NCBI RefSeq assembly: GCF_025566885.1
Contig: NZ_JAOQJQ010000006.1
Coordinates: 103,115 to 167,114, forward strand
Direction of reading: 5' to 3'
From: Brotonthovivens ammoniilytica
GTDB taxonomy: Bacteria > Bacillota > Clostridia > Lachnospirales > Lachnospiraceae
Length of the DNA: 64,000 nt
In this document: piece by piece, positions 7,184 through 15,767 of the stretch
How the letters are laid out: each line of letters opens with the position of its first letter
How positions within the stretch are numbered: position 1 is the stretch's first letter
The notes under the pieces: generated by a model
What the model was told of the DNA's origin: nothing
What the model saw: only the letters and a program-made list of their open reading frames with translations
Database searches by the model: none
Translations under genes and position numbers: made by a program

Positions 7184-8404
7184 CTACTTTTCCTCACATA
7201 CCTGGAAAATATAAAATTTCAGGTAATAAGACTCATCTGCACACCAGAGAATCGGATGGTCCGGCGCCTGGGTTTTAAATTCCACCTGCCGCAGTCTTTT
7301 ATGTACATTCCGGGCCGCCTGATGAATGGTTTTTGTAAATAACTCATAGGACATAAAGTGTGAACAGGAACAAGTGGCCAGATAACCGCCGTCTTTTACC
7401 AGTTTCATTCCACGCAGATTGATTTCCCGGTAGCCTTTTACCGCATTTTTAACAGACTTTCTTGACTTTGTAAATGCCGGAGGATCCAAAATTACCACAT
7501 CAAACTTCTCACCTGCCGCTTCCAGCTTGGGAAGAAGTTCAAACACATCCGCACACTGAAACTTTACCCGCTCTTCCAGTCCGTTTAAAGCTGCATTTTC
7601 CCGGGCCTGTGCACATCCAAGCTCCGATGCATCCACGCCAAGTACCTCTTTTGCACCGGCGATTCCAGCGTTTAAAGCAAACGATCCTGTATGCGTAAAG
7701 CAGTCCAGTACTTTTGCACCTTTGCACAGTCTTTGAATTGCCAGCCGGTTATATTTCTGATCCAGAAAAAAGCCCGTTTTCTGACCGTCTTTAACATCCA
7801 CCAGATACTTCACGCCATTTTCCGTAATTTCTACTTTCGTATCAAAGGATTCTCCTATAAATCCTTTCAAACGCTCCATGCCTTCCTGTTCCCGGACTTT
7901 TGCATCGCTTCGTTCATAGACGCCGCGGATTTTTATTCCGTCCCCAAGAAGTATTTCTTTTAATAATTCAATTAGTACAGGCTTTAACCGGTCAATGCCC
8001 AGAGCCAGAGATTCCACAACCAGCACATCCGAAAATTTATCAATAACTATGCCTGGAAGAAAATCCGCTTCTCCGAACACAATCCGGCAGCTGGAGATAT
8101 CCACGGTTTTTTTCCGATATTCCCAGGCGTCCCGCAGACGCATAGTTAAAAACTCCCGGTCAATTACCTGATCTTTGTTCCGGGTCATCATTCGAATACG
8201 GATTTTAGAATTTTCATTAATAAATCCTTTCCCCATAGGATAACCGTCAAAATCATGTACAATAACAATGTCGCCATTTTCAAAGGAACCGGCAACAGAA
8301 GCAATCTCATTATCAAACACCCACATACCGCCGGCCTTTATCGTCCTTCCCTCTCCTTTTTTCAACGTTACCACTGCCAGATTTTTATGTTCAAACTGTT
8401 CCAC
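7184..8404 (-). CDS. RlmI-like class I SAM-dependent rRNA methyltransferase
   Basis: A 406-residue protein with an N-terminal PUA domain (about 1-80, including GMWVFDNEIAS and FINENSKIRIRMMTR), a central fold (about 90-190) and a C-terminal Rossmann methyltransferase. SAM motif: LDCFTHTGSFALNAG; acidic ribose contact: GVDAS; motif IV: VILDPPAFTKSR; Cys nucleophile: ATCSCSHFM. This pattern belongs to the RlmI family, which makes 5-methylcytidine in 23S rRNA, though the exact base is inferred. It begins with GTG after GAGGACA. It follows nudC on the same strand with an 84-nt gap and precedes rlmD by 72 nt. Confidence 0.88.
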   Translation of the reverse strand: MEQFEHKNLAVVTLKKGEGRTIKAGGMWVFDNEIASVAGSFENGDIVIVHDFDGYPMGKGFINENSKIRIRMMTRNKDQVIDREFLTMRLRDAWEYRKKTVDISSCRIVFGEADFLPGIVIDKFSDVLVVESLALGIDRLKPVLIELLKEILLGDGIKIRGVYERSDAKVREQEGMERLKGFIGESFDTKVEITENGVKYLVDVKDGQKTGFFLDQKYNRLAIQRLCKGAKVLDCFTHTGSFALNAGIAGAKEVLGVDASELGCAQARENAALNGLEERVKFQCADVFELLPKLEAAGEKFDVVILDPPAFTKSRKSVKNAVKGYREINLRGMKLVKDGGYLATCSCSHFMSYELFTKTIHQAARNVHKRLRQVEFKTQAPDHPILWCADESYYLKFYIFQVCEEK

Positions 8405-8488
8405 ACACTTGTCCTCTTATTTTTATTTTAACTATCTTTATACTATTTGTTACTTTATTTTTCTTGTTGTATCTTTTATAATTCACTG

Positions 8489-9313
8489 TCATATCCGGCC
8501 TTCTGAAAACCGACAGAGCATTTCATTGGTCAGGGTAAAATCATCACAAACCATAGAAAGTTCTTCTCTGGAAACCCATTTCGCCATTGAAAGCTCATCC
8601 TCCTGGATGGTGATCTTATCACTGCCGTCAAGTTCACAAAAAAAGCCAAACAGGAGGCTTTCGGAAAAAGGCCATGGCTGGCATTTATAATATCTCAGAT
8701 TTTTTACTTTGACGCCGGTTTCTTCAAAAACTTCCCGGTGAACGGTTTCCTCAATGGTTTCTCCGATTTCTGTGAAACCGGCCACCAGAGCATACCGTCC
8801 CCGGTCCGGCCCCTTATATTTTGTTACAAGAATTTTATCTTCATGAATAACCGCAGCAATTACACAGGGGCTGATTTTAGGATATTCCATATTGTTACAG
8901 TCCGGACAGCGCATCATCCGTTCCTTTTCATCCGGCACCAGTTCCCGGCCACAGCGGCCGCAGTATTTGTGGCTGTCATACCAGCCTGCCAGCTGCATAG
9001 CAACCAGCCCCGCAAAGGCCAGATGCTTTGGAGCGGCAGGTCTGAGAAAATGAATTTTTCGCAGCTCATATCCATCCAGGAAAAGATTGCGGCACAGAAA
9101 GAACCTGGTATCATTGATGGCAAACAAATATGTAAACATTCCCATTTTTCTGATATTCTCAGGAAGTTCATTATAAACAGGATAGCTGATTGTCCCATCC
9201 TGCTCCTTTAACAGGATTTTTCCATCTGTAATTCCAATAACAAAATCCTCTCCTGCAGGACTCATATTCTGATATTCATTATGATAAATAAACGGTTCTA
9301 TTTCCTGAAACAT
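8489..9313 (-). CDS. nudC: NADH pyrophosphatase NudC (Nudix hydrolase)
   Basis: A 274-residue protein with the NudC architecture: an N-terminal domain, a four-Cys zinc ribbon (CGRCG and CPDCN, about 118-138) and a Nudix domain. The Nudix box GETIEETVHREVFEETGV has the full GX5EX7REUXEEXGU pattern. It is followed by the NudC-specific QPWPFSESLLFGF. It cleaves NADH to NMNH and AMP, and in some bacteria removes NAD caps from RNA. The start has only weak ribosome-site support. Confidence 0.92.
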   Translation of the reverse strand: MFQEIEPFIYHNEYQNMSPAGEDFVIGITDGKILLKEQDGTISYPVYNELPENIRKMGMFTYLFAINDTRFFLCRNLFLDGYELRKIHFLRPAAPKHLAFAGLVAMQLAGWYDSHKYCGRCGRELVPDEKERMMRCPDCNNMEYPKISPCVIAAVIHEDKILVTKYKGPDRGRYALVAGFTEIGETIEETVHREVFEETGVKVKNLRYYKCQPWPFSESLLFGFFCELDGSDKITIQEDELSMAKWVSREELSMVCDDFTLTNEMLCRFSEGRI

Positions 9314-9380
9314 TCTGCCTCATTCTCTTTCCTTTGTATTCTGTATTTTTTATATCTCCAGGACTTTACTCCCCGGACTT

Positions 9381-10895
9381 TTACCCCAGATGGTGTTTTA
9401 ACTTTATTACCAGATCTGTCAGTGAATCTATCGTTGCCTGTTCTGCCATATAAGTTTTCATGCCAAACTCATCCGCCGCAGCTTTCGTCTGTTTTCCGAT
9501 GCAGGCAGCTGTCACCTTTGTATAATCCAGCCCCGGCACTGCATTGACAAACCCTCTGACAGTAGATGCGCTGGTGAATACCGCACAGTGCAGTCCCGTC
9601 TGTTCAAAAAATTTTACCTCATCCACCAGTTCTGACTGTTCATAAACAGTATCATAAATAGGCAGGTCTGTAACCGCCAGATCATCTCTGACCTGCAGCG
9701 CTTCCAGAAGTTCCTTTGTTCCAATAGCTGCTCTCGGAATCAAAATGCGGGCTCCGGGCTCACATTTAGCCGCCAGTTCTTCTCCCAGCGCCTTTCCGTC
9801 AAACACCTTTGGCATCAGATCCGGAAAAATTCCCCGCTCTTCCAATGCTCTGCCCGTCCCGGTTCCCAGAGCGGCAATTTTCAGATTCCCCAAACGCCGG
9901 ATATCCATACGAAGCTCCCTCATATACTCATCAAAGAAAATCCTCACACCGCTTGGACTGGTAAAGGCCATCCACTGATAACTGTCAATACATTCCAGTT
10001 CTTTCTTTATTTCAGTCCGGTCCTTTACCGCAGATACAGCAATGGCCGGAAGCTCTAACACTTCAGCTCCCTGCATTCTCAGCTTTTCTGCCATAACAGA
10101 AGTCAGTTCTTTAGGTCTGGTAACCAGTACCTTACACCCAAACAGCGGGAGATACTCATACCAGGAAAACTTATCCGCATTTTCACAGACGCCGCCTACC
10201 ACAATAATAGCCGGTGTTTTTATTCCCTGCCGCTCCACCTGAGCCTTTAACTGAGACACCGTCGATACTATTTTTTTCTGTCCTGCGGTTGTTCCCTGCT
10301 GAAGAACCGCCGCCGGAGTGTCGGGAGCCATACCGGCTCTGATCAGATTCGTGCAGATATCTTCAAGGGCTGTTACCCCCATTAAAAATACAAGGGTTCC
10401 TTTTGTATCCACCAGCGCTTTAAAGTTAATATCATATTCCTGGCCGGCCTTTTTATGACCGGTGATAATATGAACCGATGAACAGTAATCCCGGTGGGTT
10501 ACTGGAATACCGTTATAGGCGGGCACTGCAATGGAGGAAGTCACACCGGGAACTACTTCAAAGGGAATCTGATGCTCCTTTAAAAGCTCCAGCTCTTCAC
10601 CGCCTCTTCCAAATAAAAACGGGTCTCCTCCTTTTAAACGCACTACCCGATATCCTTTTTGGGCCTCTTTCAGTAAAATCCGGTTAATCTGATCCTGGGG
10701 AACCAGATGATGTCCGGCCCGCTTTCCAACGTTAATGGTTTTCACGCCCTTTGGCACCATGGCCAGCACGCCGTCTCCCACCAGGCTGTCATAAACTACC
10801 ACTTCCGCCTGCTCCAGTATTTTTTTCCCTTTTAATGTAAATAATCCAATATCTCCGGGGCCTGCACCTACAAGCCATACTTTCCCACTTTTCAT
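9381..10895 (-). CDS. cobA-hemD: Fused uroporphyrinogen-III C-methyltransferase / uroporphyrinogen-III synthase
   Basis: A 504-residue fusion. Residues 1-245 are the CobA/SUMT domain, with VGAGPGDIGLFTLKG, GRGGEELELL and the late GTTAGQKKIVSTV block. It adds two methyl groups to uroporphyrinogen III to give precorrin-2. Residues about 255-504 are HemD, which cyclises hydroxymethylbilane, with PRAAIGTKELLEAL and FTSASTVRGF. This fusion is common in clostridia. It is the last gene of the hemA operon and overlaps hemC by 4 nt, so the two steps after HemC are made as one chain. The product feeds both siroheme and cobalamin synthesis. Confidence 0.93.
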   Translation of the reverse strand: MKSGKVWLVGAGPGDIGLFTLKGKKILEQAEVVVYDSLVGDGVLAMVPKGVKTINVGKRAGHHLVPQDQINRILLKEAQKGYRVVRLKGGDPFLFGRGGEELELLKEHQIPFEVVPGVTSSIAVPAYNGIPVTHRDYCSSVHIITGHKKAGQEYDINFKALVDTKGTLVFLMGVTALEDICTNLIRAGMAPDTPAAVLQQGTTAGQKKIVSTVSQLKAQVERQGIKTPAIIVVGGVCENADKFSWYEYLPLFGCKVLVTRPKELTSVMAEKLRMQGAEVLELPAIAVSAVKDRTEIKKELECIDSYQWMAFTSPSGVRIFFDEYMRELRMDIRRLGNLKIAALGTGTGRALEERGIFPDLMPKVFDGKALGEELAAKCEPGARILIPRAAIGTKELLEALQVRDDLAVTDLPIYDTVYEQSELVDEVKFFEQTGLHCAVFTSASTVRGFVNAVPGLDYTKVTAACIGKQTKAAADEFGMKTYMAEQATIDSLTDLVIKLKHHLG

Positions 10896-11776
10896 CCGTC
10901 TACTTCCTTCTTTAATTCTGCCGCCAGCATCCGTCCCAGGTCTTCGGCATTAGCCCGCTTCCCTTCTGCTGATTTTTTTCTGTAAATCTGTTTCTCTTCA
11001 CTATAATAAAGTCCCGTCAGATGCACACTCTCACCTTCTGCCCTTGCAAAAGCCGCCACCGGGGAAGAACATCCGCCGTTCAGATAGGCAACAAAGGCCC
11101 GCTCAGCCAAAGCCTCCACCGCAGCATCTGCATCCTGGTAGTCTTTCAGATAAGAATAGTCTTCTCCGCATCTGCCCTGAACCGCAAGGATTCCCTGACC
11201 GGCCGCAGGCAGTATTTCCTCCGGTGAAAAGTATCTTGAAATACGTGATTCTAATCCCAGTCGTTTTAATCCCGCAGCCGCCAGAATTGTTGCGCCATAT
11301 AACCCGTCATCCAGCTTTTTTAAACGCGTCTGCACATTTCCCCTGATACTCTCAAAAGATGCCTTTGGATAAAGTTCTTTTAGCTGAAGAATTCTTCTGA
11401 AACTGGAACATCCAATAGGTTTGGAAAAATCAATTTCGGTTTTTCCCGCTGGCAGTATCAGCGCATCCCTGGGATCTTCCCGTTTTGAGAAGGCTATTAT
11501 AGGAAGCTCCTCTGAAATCTCCATGGGCATATCTTTCAGAGAATGCACCGACAAATCACTTCTTCTCTCCATCAGTGCCCTATCTAGTTCTTTTACAAAC
11601 AGTCCCTTTCCTCCCACTTTATCAAGTGTCCGGTCCAGAATCATATCCCCGGTTGTCTTCATTGTCAGCAGTGAGATTTCCGTTTCCGGAAGATTTTTTT
11701 TAAGATATGACCGCACCATTTCACTTTGAATCACTGCCAGTCTGCTCTCCCGGCTTCCGATAACAATTTTTTTCAT
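10892..11776 (-). CDS. hemC: Hydroxymethylbilane synthase (porphobilinogen deaminase)
   Basis: A 294-residue enzyme that links four porphobilinogens into hydroxymethylbilane. Seen: the N-terminal IGSRESRLA, LFVKELDRALMERRSDLSVHSLKDMP, the substrate loop GCSSFRR (GTSSxRR in most relatives), RGNVQTRL, and the dipyrromethane-cofactor Cys in LNGGCSSPVAA. Length is slightly short of the usual 300-315 at the C-terminus. Start and stop overlap both neighbours by 4 nt, so it is translationally coupled. Confidence 0.93.
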   Translation of the reverse strand: MKKIVIGSRESRLAVIQSEMVRSYLKKNLPETEISLLTMKTTGDMILDRTLDKVGGKGLFVKELDRALMERRSDLSVHSLKDMPMEISEELPIIAFSKREDPRDALILPAGKTEIDFSKPIGCSSFRRILQLKELYPKASFESIRGNVQTRLKKLDDGLYGATILAAAGLKRLGLESRISRYFSPEEILPAAGQGILAVQGRCGEDYSYLKDYQDADAAVEALAERAFVAYLNGGCSSPVAAFARAEGESVHLTGLYYSEEKQIYRKKSAEGKRANAEDLGRMLAAELKKEVDG

Positions 11777-12240
11777 AACTTTTCTATCCTTTCCCGCAGC
11801 TGCCGGGCCCGGCCATGGCTGCTTCCCCCGGCATTCACACCTATTACGTCAGCTCCCCGTTTCACGATTCCCGGGAAATAAAAATCACACTGAATTTTAT
11901 CTGATGCATTATTAACAATAGCTCCCTCATCGTGTCCGTCCTGACAGATCTTTGCATTCAATTCCCGATTATCTGTAGCGGCCAGCACCATATACATCCC
12001 TTTACAGCAGTCCGGCTCATAGGGTTTACATAATATATTTATTTGTGACCTGCCAGAAAGCTCCCGGACAGTTTCTGAAATCTCCGGCGCCACCACTGTT
12101 ATATCCGCCCCAAACTGAGCCAGCACAGCAATTCTCCGGGCGGCTATGTTTCCGGCCCCTGCCACCAGTATTTTTTTCTTCCACAAATCTATAAATAACG
12201 GAAAATAGCCGGTTTCCTCCGGTCTTTCATTACTCGTCAT
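11773..12240 (-). CDS. Precorrin-2 dehydrogenase / sirohydrochlorin ferrochelatase-like protein
   Basis: A 155-residue protein equal to the N-terminal part of CysG/Met8. It has an NAD-binding Rossmann motif (VAGAGNIAARR), the ADITVVAPEI strand and the typical AATDNRELN stretch, followed by CDFYFPGIVKRG. It oxidises precorrin-2 to sirohydrochlorin, which the CbiK domain encoded nearby can charge with cobalt. Only about 150 residues are present, so the C-terminal helical part of Met8 is mostly absent, as in SirC-type single-function enzymes. It overlaps hemC by 4 nt and hemA by 11 nt. Confidence 0.88.
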   Translation of the reverse strand: MTSNERPEETGYFPLFIDLWKKKILVAGAGNIAARRIAVLAQFGADITVVAPEISETVRELSGRSQINILCKPYEPDCCKGMYMVLAATDNRELNAKICQDGHDEGAIVNNASDKIQCDFYFPGIVKRGADVIGVNAGGSSHGRARQLRERIEKL

Positions 12241-13468
12241 ATACTTCTTCCAGTCCTTCCAGACAGTCCAGAAACTCTTCCTTATCCAGCGAATCCCTGA
12301 GACCGAAAATCAACTTCATAATCACCTTGCCAGCCGCTGTATCAATGCTGTTCTTCAGCGCTTTTTTTTGTTCCTCTTCCAGCGGAAGCCTCCCCAGAAC
12401 TTTGTGAATCCGAAGATACAAATCTTCCACGGCGCTGGCTTTCACCTCCTGAATCCTTGGAATCATATCTCTTCCCTGAAGCCAGGAGTAAAACTCTTCC
12501 ATTTCTTTATCCAGAATCCTTCGGGCCTCATTTACAGACTGCCGGACTTTATCACTCATATCGTTAAGCTTAAAATCATCAATATCATACAGCCGTACCC
12601 ACTCTAGTCCCCCAGCTTTCGGATCAATATCCCGGGGCACCGCCAGATCAATAAGAATCAGCTTTTTTCCTTTGGGCCTTATCTCCACCTGCTCTAACAA
12701 TTCTCTGGTAAGCGTAAAATTTGGACTGGCTGTGGCACTGACCACCAGATCACATTCCGGCAGAAACTCCATCCGTTCTCCGTAATTAATTCTAGAACAC
12801 CCCAGAGGAATATTCACCATTCCGCTGCGGTACTGTCTTACAGTTACCGTTACGTCTGCTCCGGTCTGCTGCAAAGACTGGGCTGCCAGCTTTCCCATTT
12901 CGCCATTTCCAATCACCATACAGGTGGAACGGTCAAAGAGAAATCCCCGCTTTTTCAGCATCAAAATCGCCTGGTCCATAGCAGTCTCATTGGCTCTGGA
13001 AAAAACTACTTTGGTTTTCACTTCCTTGGCCGCCGTGACAGCCTTCCGAAATAATACTTCCAGTACTCCATCTGTTGTAAAATTCTCTCTGGCCCAGGAC
13101 AGAGCGTCCTTCACCTGAGAAATAATCTGATCTTCCGCCAGAATCTGGGATTTCAGCCCGCAGGTCAGCCAGAACAAATGCTCGGCAGCTTCGTGTCCCT
13201 GCCGGTATATAAATGCAGATTCATACGCTTCTTTCTCAACCTGTTTCTGCCGGCAGAGCAGCTCCAGCAGATCTTCGTCAAAGGTCTCCTCTGTGCTGAG
13301 CCACAGTTCCATCCGGTTGCAGGTGGATATAATAATACAGCCCATAATCCCCGGCTGTTCCTTTAAATTCAGCATCATTTCTGCACTGCTTTTCTTCGTA
13401 AATGAGAACAATGCTCTGGTATCAACATCCGCCGTTGTATGGTCAATACCAATCATCTGAATACCCAT
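12230..13468 (-). CDS. hemA: Glutamyl-tRNA reductase
   Basis: A 412-residue HemA, the first committed step of the C5 tetrapyrrole pathway (glutamyl-tRNA to glutamate-1-semialdehyde). The catalytic Cys is in IISTCNRMELW near residue 50. The NADPH domain has MVIGNGEMGKLAAQSL, and the C-terminal dimerisation helices are present. The N-terminus (MIGIDHTTADVDTR) is normal. It heads the operon hemA-precorrin-2 dehydrogenase-hemC-cobA/hemD with a clear promoter and a GGAGGAG ribosome site. hemL and hemB, needed to reach porphobilinogen, are not in the window. Confidence 0.93.
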   Translation of the reverse strand: MGIQMIGIDHTTADVDTRALFSFTKKSSAEMMLNLKEQPGIMGCIIISTCNRMELWLSTEETFDEDLLELLCRQKQVEKEAYESAFIYRQGHEAAEHLFWLTCGLKSQILAEDQIISQVKDALSWARENFTTDGVLEVLFRKAVTAAKEVKTKVVFSRANETAMDQAILMLKKRGFLFDRSTCMVIGNGEMGKLAAQSLQQTGADVTVTVRQYRSGMVNIPLGCSRINYGERMEFLPECDLVVSATASPNFTLTRELLEQVEIRPKGKKLILIDLAVPRDIDPKAGGLEWVRLYDIDDFKLNDMSDKVRQSVNEARRILDKEMEEFYSWLQGRDMIPRIQEVKASAVEDLYLRIHKVLGRLPLEEEQKKALKNSIDTAAGKVIMKLIFGLRDSLDKEEFLDCLEGLEEVYDE

Positions 13469-13506
13469 TTTTTCTCCTCCGTTATTTCCGTTTCTCGCTA
13501 AGGAAT

Positions 13507-13535
13507 ATCATACCGGAGTTTCTTTATTTGTACAA
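13507..13535 (-). promoter_or_regulatory. Promoter of the hemA operon
   Basis: Minus-strand -35 TTGTAC (13530-13535) and -10 TATGAT (13507-13512) are spaced by 17 bp. They lie about 40 nt before the hemA start. No riboswitch-like leader fits in the short untranslated region. Confidence 0.65.
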
Positions 13536-13658
13536 CCTATTTCCTTTGGCTGTTCTTTTAGGAAAACACCTCCAAAGCTCTTGAAAATAAGAGAATTTTT
13601 CTCAATTGTGATTTTTTTTATCTTTTTGGCGAATTTTATAGAATTTGCGGGAAAAAAA

Positions 13659-13687
13659 TTGACGCTTCAAAACTCTGCCGTTAGAAT
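13659..13687 (+). promoter_or_regulatory. Promoter of the cbiMNQ-OK operon
   Basis: TTGACG (13659-13664), a 17-bp spacer and TAGAAT (13682-13687). Transcription would start near 13694, giving a leader of about 54 nt, too short for a cobalamin riboswitch. The promoter is divergent from the hemA promoter, with about 125 bp between. Confidence 0.65.
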
Positions 13688-13747
13688 GTATATCATTGAA
13701 TGAATACGATTCCTGCGTTTTTTTTACCCCAGGAGAAAGGAAAAATT

Positions 13748-14497
13748 ATGACACTCAGACAAAAAAGAATCGTTATGACTGCCACAGCCCTGGCCTTTAT
13801 TTTTGGAATTGCGCCGGCAGCCAGCGCTATGCACATTATGGAAGGATATCTTCCTGCTAAATTCTGCATTTTATGGGGAATTATCTGTATCCCATTTCTA
13901 ATTGCCGGCTTTTTTTCTATAAGAAAAACGCTGACCGAGAACCGCAGGACGCTGACCCTGCTTGCAATGGCCGGAGCTTTCGTATTTGTAATTTCATCCC
14001 TTAAGATTCCGTCGGTGACGGGAAGCTGTTCTCACATGACCGGAACCGGACTTGGAGCAATTTTATTCGGCCCTTCTGCAGTCAGCATTCTTGGCATTAT
14101 CGTACTGCTCTTCCAGGCAATTCTGCTGGCACACGGCGGACTTACTACACTGGGAGCAAATACATTTTCCATGGCAATTGCAGGCCCCTTCCTTTCTTAC
14201 GGAATTTTTATCCTCTGTCAGAAATGTAAAGTAAACCGCAGACTGTCCGTTTTTTTGGCGGCCTGTCTTGGTGATTTATTTACATACTGCATTACCGCCT
14301 TCCAGCTGGCAGCGGCATATCCGTCAGAAAGCGGCGGCATAGGCGCATCTGCGGTGAAATTTCTGGGGGTTTTCGCCCCTACCCAGATTCCCCTGGCAAT
14401 TATTGAAGGACTGATTACACTGCTGATTATCATGGCCCTTGAAAACTATGCAAAGCCTGAACTAAAAGCTCTCGGTTATTTAAAGGAGGCGAAATAA
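13748..14497 (+). CDS. cbiM: Cobalt ECF transporter substrate-capture protein CbiM
   Basis: A 249-residue membrane protein. A cleavable signal stretch ends at ASA, leaving MHIMEGYLP as the mature N-terminus, whose Met-His supplies cobalt ligands in this family. About six further hydrophobic segments follow, with the conserved HMTGTGLGAILFGP loop and HGGLTTLGAN. It takes up Co(II) as part of the CbiMNQO complex. The start is the ATG at 13748 after AGGAGAAAGG; an upstream ATG at 13700 has no ribosome site. It is followed directly by cbiN. Confidence 0.93.
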   Translation: MTLRQKRIVMTATALAFIFGIAPAASAMHIMEGYLPAKFCILWGIICIPFLIAGFFSIRKTLTENRRTLTLLAMAGAFVFVISSLKIPSVTGSCSHMTGTGLGAILFGPSAVSILGIIVLLFQAILLAHGGLTTLGANTFSMAIAGPFLSYGIFILCQKCKVNRRLSVFLAACLGDLFTYCITAFQLAAAYPSESGGIGASAVKFLGVFAPTQIPLAIIEGLITLLIIMALENYAKPELKALGYLKEAK

Positions 14498-14877
14498 TGA
14501 ATAAATCCAAGCACAATAAAACACTTGCTATTGTCCTTATTATTGCAATTATTCTCATCGCCCTGATTCCTCTTTTCGCATTAAAAGGAGCTGAATTTGG
14601 CGGTTCTGATGACGCCGGCAGCCAGATGGTAAACGAAATCACCGGCGAGGAATATGAACCCTGGTTTACCCCGGTGCTGGAACAGGCCTTAAACGGAGAG
14701 CTTCCAGGAGAGGTGGAAAGTCTCTTTTTCTGCGTACAAACCGGCATCGGCGTTGGCATTGCCGCCTTTGTTATGGGACGCCTGGTAGAGCGCAAAAAAT
14801 GGATGAAAGAAGACCAGGAAGAAAAAGCTGACTCTGATCCTAAGTCAAAGCAGCTTCCGCCTGCAAAACAACCGTAA
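14497..14877 (+). CDS. cbiN: Cobalt transport protein CbiN
   Basis: A 126-residue small membrane subunit with two membrane segments (about 10-28 and 83-103) and an outer loop rich in acidic residues (GAEFGGSDDAGSQMVNEITG). CbiN helps load cobalt into CbiM. It is about 20-30 residues longer than typical CbiN because of a charged C-terminal tail (KADSDPKSKQ). Its ATG overlaps the cbiM stop region, so translation is coupled. Confidence 0.9.
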   Translation: MNKSKHNKTLAIVLIIAIILIALIPLFALKGAEFGGSDDAGSQMVNEITGEEYEPWFTPVLEQALNGELPGEVESLFFCVQTGIGVGIAAFVMGRLVERKKWMKEDQEEKADSDPKSKQLPPAKQP

Positions 14878-14942
14878 ATATATCATGGGGGACGGGCTTA
14901 TAATGTCCGCCCCCCCGTAAATGTAAATAAGGAGAAGTCATT

Positions 14943-15725
14943 TTGCTTCTGATTGATAAATTATGTTACTATTCCAAACTCAGATATATCAACGCCGGTG
15001 AAAAGTTTCTTTATTCCATCATTACCATCGCCGCCTGTATCATCAGCCGTTCTCTGATTATCGCACTGCTGGTATTTACCGTAAATACAGTTTTAACAGT
15101 GGCCATTGCCGGTATTTCAAAAAAACGGTACCGAAATCTGATGCTGATTCCGGTTGCTTTTCTCATCTTAAGTACACTGGCAGTTATTGTAAACCTTTCC
15201 CGTACACCAATGGATGCCTTTGCCATCCCTGTGGGAAATTTTTATATTACAGGAAGCTTCTCTTCTGTTTTCTTCGGCATACAGCTGATGGCAACTGCCC
15301 TGGCCGCAGTATCCAGTCTCTACTTTTTATCACTGAATACTCCCATGCCGGATATCCTGATGGTGCTTTCAAAGCTTCACTGTCCGGCTATGATCAGTGA
15401 ACTGATGCTTCTGATCTACCGTTTTATTTTTGTATTGCTAGAAGCCGCGGTAAGCATTATGATATCCCAGAAATCCAGGCTGGGATACAAAGACTATAAA
15501 ACCTCGCTGAAATCTTTTGGCTCCATGATCTCTGTTCTTTTTATCAGAGCCATGAAAAGATCCAACGCTTTGTATGACGCCATGGAATCCCGCTGCTACG
15601 ACGGCGCCATCCATGTCCTGAATGAAACTTCTAAACCAAATAAGAAAGAAATCACAGCAATTGTTTTCTTCACTGCAGTTCTTGCTGTGCTCACCATATT
15701 AAAAAAATCGGAACTGATCTGGTAG
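14943..15725 (+). CDS. cbiQ: Cobalt ECF transporter transmembrane protein CbiQ
   Basis: A 260-residue transmembrane T-component. Several hydrophobic helices at 25-120 are followed by the cytoplasmic coupling helices, with the AxxSRG-like signatures ESRCYDGAI and KSFGSMISVLFIRAMKRS that dock on the ATPase. It starts with TTG at 14943 preceded by AAGGAG. It sits between cbiN and the cbiO-cbiK fusion, with a 65-nt gap after cbiN. Confidence 0.9.
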   Translation: MLLIDKLCYYSKLRYINAGEKFLYSIITIAACIISRSLIIALLVFTVNTVLTVAIAGISKKRYRNLMLIPVAFLILSTLAVIVNLSRTPMDAFAIPVGNFYITGSFSSVFFGIQLMATALAAVSSLYFLSLNTPMPDILMVLSKLHCPAMISELMLLIYRFIFVLLEAAVSIMISQKSRLGYKDYKTSLKSFGSMISVLFIRAMKRSNALYDAMESRCYDGAIHVLNETSKPNKKEITAIVFFTAVLAVLTILKKSELIW

Positions 15726-15767
15726 CTTTTCAGACTTTCAAATCAGTCTCCCTAAGAAAGGTTATAT

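Noticed and set aside
13688..13747. Cobalamin riboswitch in front of cbiM
   Set aside because: The leader is only about 54 nt and lacks the aptamer core and B12 box.
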